From Microcebus murinus (taxonomy: Eukaryota > Chordata > Mammalia > Primates > Cheirogaleidae), in NCBI RefSeq assembly GCF_040939455.1, contig NC_134117.1, positions 52,153,001-52,217,000 on the forward strand: a stretch of DNA of 64,000 nt. Reading direction: 5' to 3'. The notes beneath the pieces are model-generated. The model searched no databases. It saw only the letters and a program-made list of their open reading frames with translations, and was not told the origin of the DNA. Position numbers and translations under genes: made by a program. This document shows positions 60,501-64,000 of this stretch, in pieces; position 1 is the first letter of the stretch, and each line of letters starts with the position of its first letter.

Positions 60501-61964
60501 CATCGGCTGCCCCAGTAACCTGTTGAGCGGAGACTGTGCCGCTGAAACTCGGGGAAGGGAGCTTGCTCAGCGGGGTGCCCAGCCAGGCACCATGTTTAGA
60601 TTAGTTCCTGTGTCTTTTCCAAGGCAAAGACATACTGCGGCCCTGGCTGCAAAGGACCTGTGTGAAGAGAGGGTGGGTGTGGAGGGGACGAGGTCCATCC
60701 CAGGCAGAGGGTGGGTGACAGCGTGTCTCCTGCTTCCCCAGCCAGACTGGCTGGGGCTGCTGTCTTTGCTATCGCAGCAGCTGGGGAGGAGTGAGAGCGG
60801 CAGGACCCTGGCAGCTTCTAGTTGCAGCCCTGTGGCCATCTCACTTTGGCACCTTCCCCAGACTGCTGGAATTCCCTGGGCCTCATGCCCTCCTCTGCAG
60901 AACCTGGAAGGTTCACCTGAGCCATCCACGTGAAGGGCTGCATGCCAGCTGAGTGTGCCCACAGTGAGAAGACCCTGTGGCCCTGGCCCTTCCTCCATCA
61001 CCCTGTCCAGCTTGTCATTCATCCCTGTGGCTGCAGGTCAAGACTTTCTCATTAGGGACATGCCAGGGGAGACCTTGCAGTAGTTCATTTTAAAATTCAC
61101 TTTGAAGGTCTGCTGCACATGCGCCTGGCACTTAGCAGGTACTCTTGCTCTTCTCTGTCCTTGCGGATGACTGCTCACCAAATCCTATCCCTCTTACTTC
61201 CTTAATCTTCCCACACTTGTCCCCAACACCTCCTTTTCCTCTCCAACCTCCCTGGCTCGGTCCCAAACCATCACAGCCACTTCCAGTCTGCTCTGGGCAG
61301 GGAGGCTCCTCTCCCGGCCTCCCTCCCTCCCATCCTCTCTCCATCCCATACTGGAGAGGGGCAGGACAGGTGGGGAGCAGAAACAAAGTGCCTGCCTGCC
61401 TTCGGACCCTGCAAGCCCCGGACCTTAGAAGACATGGCAGGATGCGAGGGCTTATCCGAAATGTGGGAGCCGGTCTGGAAGGAGAGCAGGTACTAAGCAC
61501 TGAGGAGGGGCTTCCCTGGAGGCTTCTGGGAGGCAGCAGGACCCTGAGTGGGAAAGGCCAGTGGCAGATCTAGGCAGACAGCCTGACCCACGCCCGGGGA
61601 GGCCCACACCTGAGAAATGGCTTCAGGATCCTGGTGCCCTGCAGGGAAGAGGCAGGGAAAGGCAGGAATGAGGGTGAGTTTGGCGACAAGCTTTAGGATG
61701 TGTCCATTGAGGCATGTCCTCTGTGTCCTCTGGGACATGCCAACACCTCCCAGCACCTGGGGTTGTCCAAGACTTCATAACTCAATCTCCTCCTGGGGAA
61801 GATTGGGAGGTCGTCCCAAGTTCACGAGATTGGGTCTACTGCCACAGCTTCATGGGCACTCATGCCAGGGATGAAATTACTCTGGGAAGATGAACATTTT
61901 TCACTGCACAGCTGGGCTGCAGCCGAGTGTGGCACCTGCTGTGCTGACACTTAACCACAGGACT
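60501..61964. other. GC-rich intergenic sequence, no gene seen
   Basis: Unique DNA, with a pyrimidine-rich stretch at 61190-61350. Open frames up to about 150 codons overlap on both strands and lack domains. Confidence 0.45.
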
Positions 61965-62150
61965 GGACTGTGTCATCTTTGACCCTCACCATCCGCTCCA
62001 TAGGGCACAGGCTGTGATGCCTCCCATTCTACAGATGGGGAACTGAGTCACAGAGGCACTGGGTGACTTGCCCCAGCCCACAGAGTGTGCATGCAGAAGG
62101 GGTCCAGAGGCAAACCCTTGTCTGTTTGACTTCCAAGCCCATGTTCCTAT
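61965..62150 (-). mobile_element. MIR SINE, antisense
   Basis: 'cccattctacagatggggaac', 'gagtcacagaggcactggg' and 'gacttgccccagcccacag' are the inverted MIR core. A poly(G) run of about 11 bases follows at 62175-62186. Confidence 0.85.
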
Positions 62151-62889
62151 CTGCCCTACCCTGTACCACCCCACGGGGGGGGGGGCACTAGGTGAATCTA
62201 AACATCTTAGCCACAGCGTTGGTGTCCAGCCCAGGGGTCTGTGCATGCTTTTGTCACCCATGTTTTCTCCAAACCATTAATGTTTGGATTCTGCAGAAAC
62301 TCAACCTCAGAAGAACTCTCCCAATCTGTCATCCTGCCCTCAGGCTTGGAAGCCGGCCAACTCCACCACAGCTGTGGTTCAGAAGGAACAAAGCCATTGT
62401 TGATGTCGCAACAGTCCCTTAAATGCTGCAGCACACCCCAGATTTCATTGCTTCTCCCCAGAGCTCTAGAAGGGAGGCAGGACAGGATGTGTGCCCATTT
62501 CATAGGCAAAGAAACTAAGGCTCAGAGCTTGACCTAGGCCCCATTGAGGATAGGGAGGAGCAGGAACCCAAAGGCAAGTCCCTCTTTTTTATCCCAAATT
62601 TGTCTGAAGGTGAGAATAACCTGATGTGTTTATTAAATACTGATGCCTGGGTCCTAATTCAAACCTTTAGATCAGAATTCCAGAGAAGAGAGAGCAAGTC
62701 TCCTGTCTCTTCAAATGAAGCTCTCCTGCCAGAGATTTTCAAATTTATTTGAAGCCTTGGAATCTTTTATCCCAAAAATCTTTATAATGGAGAGAAAACC
62801 AGTGAAACAGATCCAGGGCCTCCTCTGATGGAAGCAGCTGGAGATGACCCTCTGCACCCTGCTCAGGGCCCGGGTCATGCGCCGTGAAC
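62151..62889. other. Intergenic sequence with a MIR scrap
   Basis: 'gcccatttcataggcaaagaaac' at 62491-62530 is an inverted MIR fragment. The rest is unique, without a gene. Confidence 0.45.
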
Positions 62890-63105
62890 CACACTGTCAT
62901 TCCAATCCCAGCTCTGCCACCCATCAACTGCGGCCCCAAGAATGTTTGTCAATTTCTCTGTGCCTCCGTTTCCTCATCTGTATATAAGAGGGACAAGAAT
63001 GTCATCTGCCTCATAGAATTGTTGTACAGGAGCAAGGGGGCAAATGTCTGTCAACACTGAGGACAGCACCTGGCACAGAAGTGCCAAATAAATAAATGTC
63101 ATCCA
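62890..63105 (+). mobile_element. MIR SINE, sense
   Basis: 'ccagctctgccacccatcaac', 'gtgcctccgtttcctcatctg' and 'cctggcacagaagtgcc' cover most of a MIR in sense orientation. Confidence 0.88.
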
Positions 63106-63966
63106 CTGGGCCACCCTGTCTGGGCTGACTCTTTCTTTAAGGACTACATCTGGCATTGGCTGATTTAGATGGCTGCCTTGGTTAGAAAAATGATTCGATG
63201 CCATCACCCTAATGAGTCAGAAAGGAAAGCAGTCAAGGCAATTGTTAGATTTAATTGGACCGTTTGGGGTGTTTTTAAATAATCCAGATCCGGTTGTAGG
63301 GGGTGCTGCTGTTTTGCGCGAGGTGACCAGCCGCCTCTGCGGGCGTGGGGAGGGTGGGCGTGAGCAGATCTGATTCAGGACTCCACCCGGCTTCGGCTTC
63401 CGGGAGAAGTGCCCACGGAGGCAGACAGGCCTCAGCGGGAGGACCCGACGCCAGCATTTCCCTGATCGCTCAGGCCTCTCAGAGCTGCCGTCCCTCCCTC
63501 AGGTCCTGGAAACCCTGAGTGTTTTCCCAGATGAGACCTTTGAGCTCTGCCAGTTCGTTCCGCCCTGCTTCCTCTGGGGCAGCCCCGCAAAGGGATCATT
63601 CACGTCCCTCCCCTCTTCCCCCACGGGGTTCTCTTTAGAGAGGGAGCTTGGTGTGCTCTGGGCAGGAGGAGGTGAAGGGAGGGGACAAGGACAGCCCTTT
63701 CTTTCCACACCCTGCTCTCTTCTCTGAGGACCCTCATTCATGGGTGGGGAGGGGACATCTCAGGTTCCAGGAGAGAAGCTTCTGGCTGATGTGGTTGCCC
63801 TGGGGTTGGCTGGAGCCAGGGCTTCTCTGGAGAGGCACAGGGAGAACTTCAGGGCAGACCACACTCACACCCAGGTGAGGCTGGTTAGGCCGACCGTCAG
63901 AGAGGACGCGAGAGATCTGATCGTGTTGCTGCACCTCCCTGGGCAGCGGCTTCCATTGCCTTGAGC
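63106..63966. other. Intergenic sequence, no gene seen
   Basis: The start (63190-63300) is AT-rich with 'ttagatttaattggac' and a TAATCC core near 63281, compatible with a regulatory block. The rest is GC-rich and unique. Confidence 0.4.
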
Positions 63967-64000
63967 AGCGGTCCCCAACTTTTTGGGACCAGGGACCAGT
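63967..64000 (+). mobile_element. Start of a DNA-transposon-like repeat, cut by the window end
   Basis: 'gcagcggtccccaacttttt' followed by 'gggaccagggaccagt' is the typical beginning of an abundant old mammalian repeat of the Tigger/MER kind. Only 34 bases are visible, so the family is not certain. Confidence 0.5.

Overview
The window is nuclear DNA from a mammal, and almost certainly from a strepsirrhine primate (lemur or loris group). Four of its Alu elements (334-725, 7785-8110, 11983-12325, 57441-57770) carry the extended A-rich linker between the two monomers, with a 'ggccaactaaaa'-type segment, that I know from lemur and loris Alus. Several LINE-1 copies share one 3' end that differs from the human L1PA type. 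Ancient MIR, L2 and LTR fragments fill the rest at the density normal for primate intergenic DNA.

Only one protein-coding gene can be supported: FAM241B (C10orf35 in human, 10q22.1), on the + strand. It has a CpG-island promoter at about 20480-20960, a non-coding first exon probably ending at 20726, coding exons at 22152-22244 and 22922-23191, and a poly(A) signal at 23708. The predicted protein has 120 residues and one C-terminal membrane segment. From the human map I infer that the left flank faces NEUROG3 and the right flank faces COL13A1; neither gene lies in the window.

Layout. 1-5640: nested LINE-1 fragments, two Alus, a 78-bp tandem repeat and a MaLR-type LTR. 5641-7440: unique sequence and MIRs. 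7440-19885: a LINE-1 nest made of an antisense old L1, then a sense old L1 split by a roughly full-length younger L1 (13118-19768) whose 5' UTR, ORF1, ORF2 and 3' UTR are all recognisable but broken. 19886-23735: the FAM241B locus. 23736-64000: a 40-kb gene desert, GC-rich, with scattered MIR/L2 relics, microsatellites, two Alus and one Alu left monomer, a 5'-truncated L1, a 38-bp minisatellite and several AT-rich blocks inside GC-rich DNA that look like candidate regulatory elements.

I found no undescribed coding system. The most unusual structure is a 68-bp perfect inverted copy of neighbouring LINE-1 sequence inside an Alu (480-547 versus 1035-1102), which looks like a local template-switch event. 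Other points worth checking are a possible homeodomain-rich enhancer at 35460-35700, divergent CTCF-like motifs at 28830 and 34108, and a 50-bp alternating purine-pyrimidine tract at 44117.
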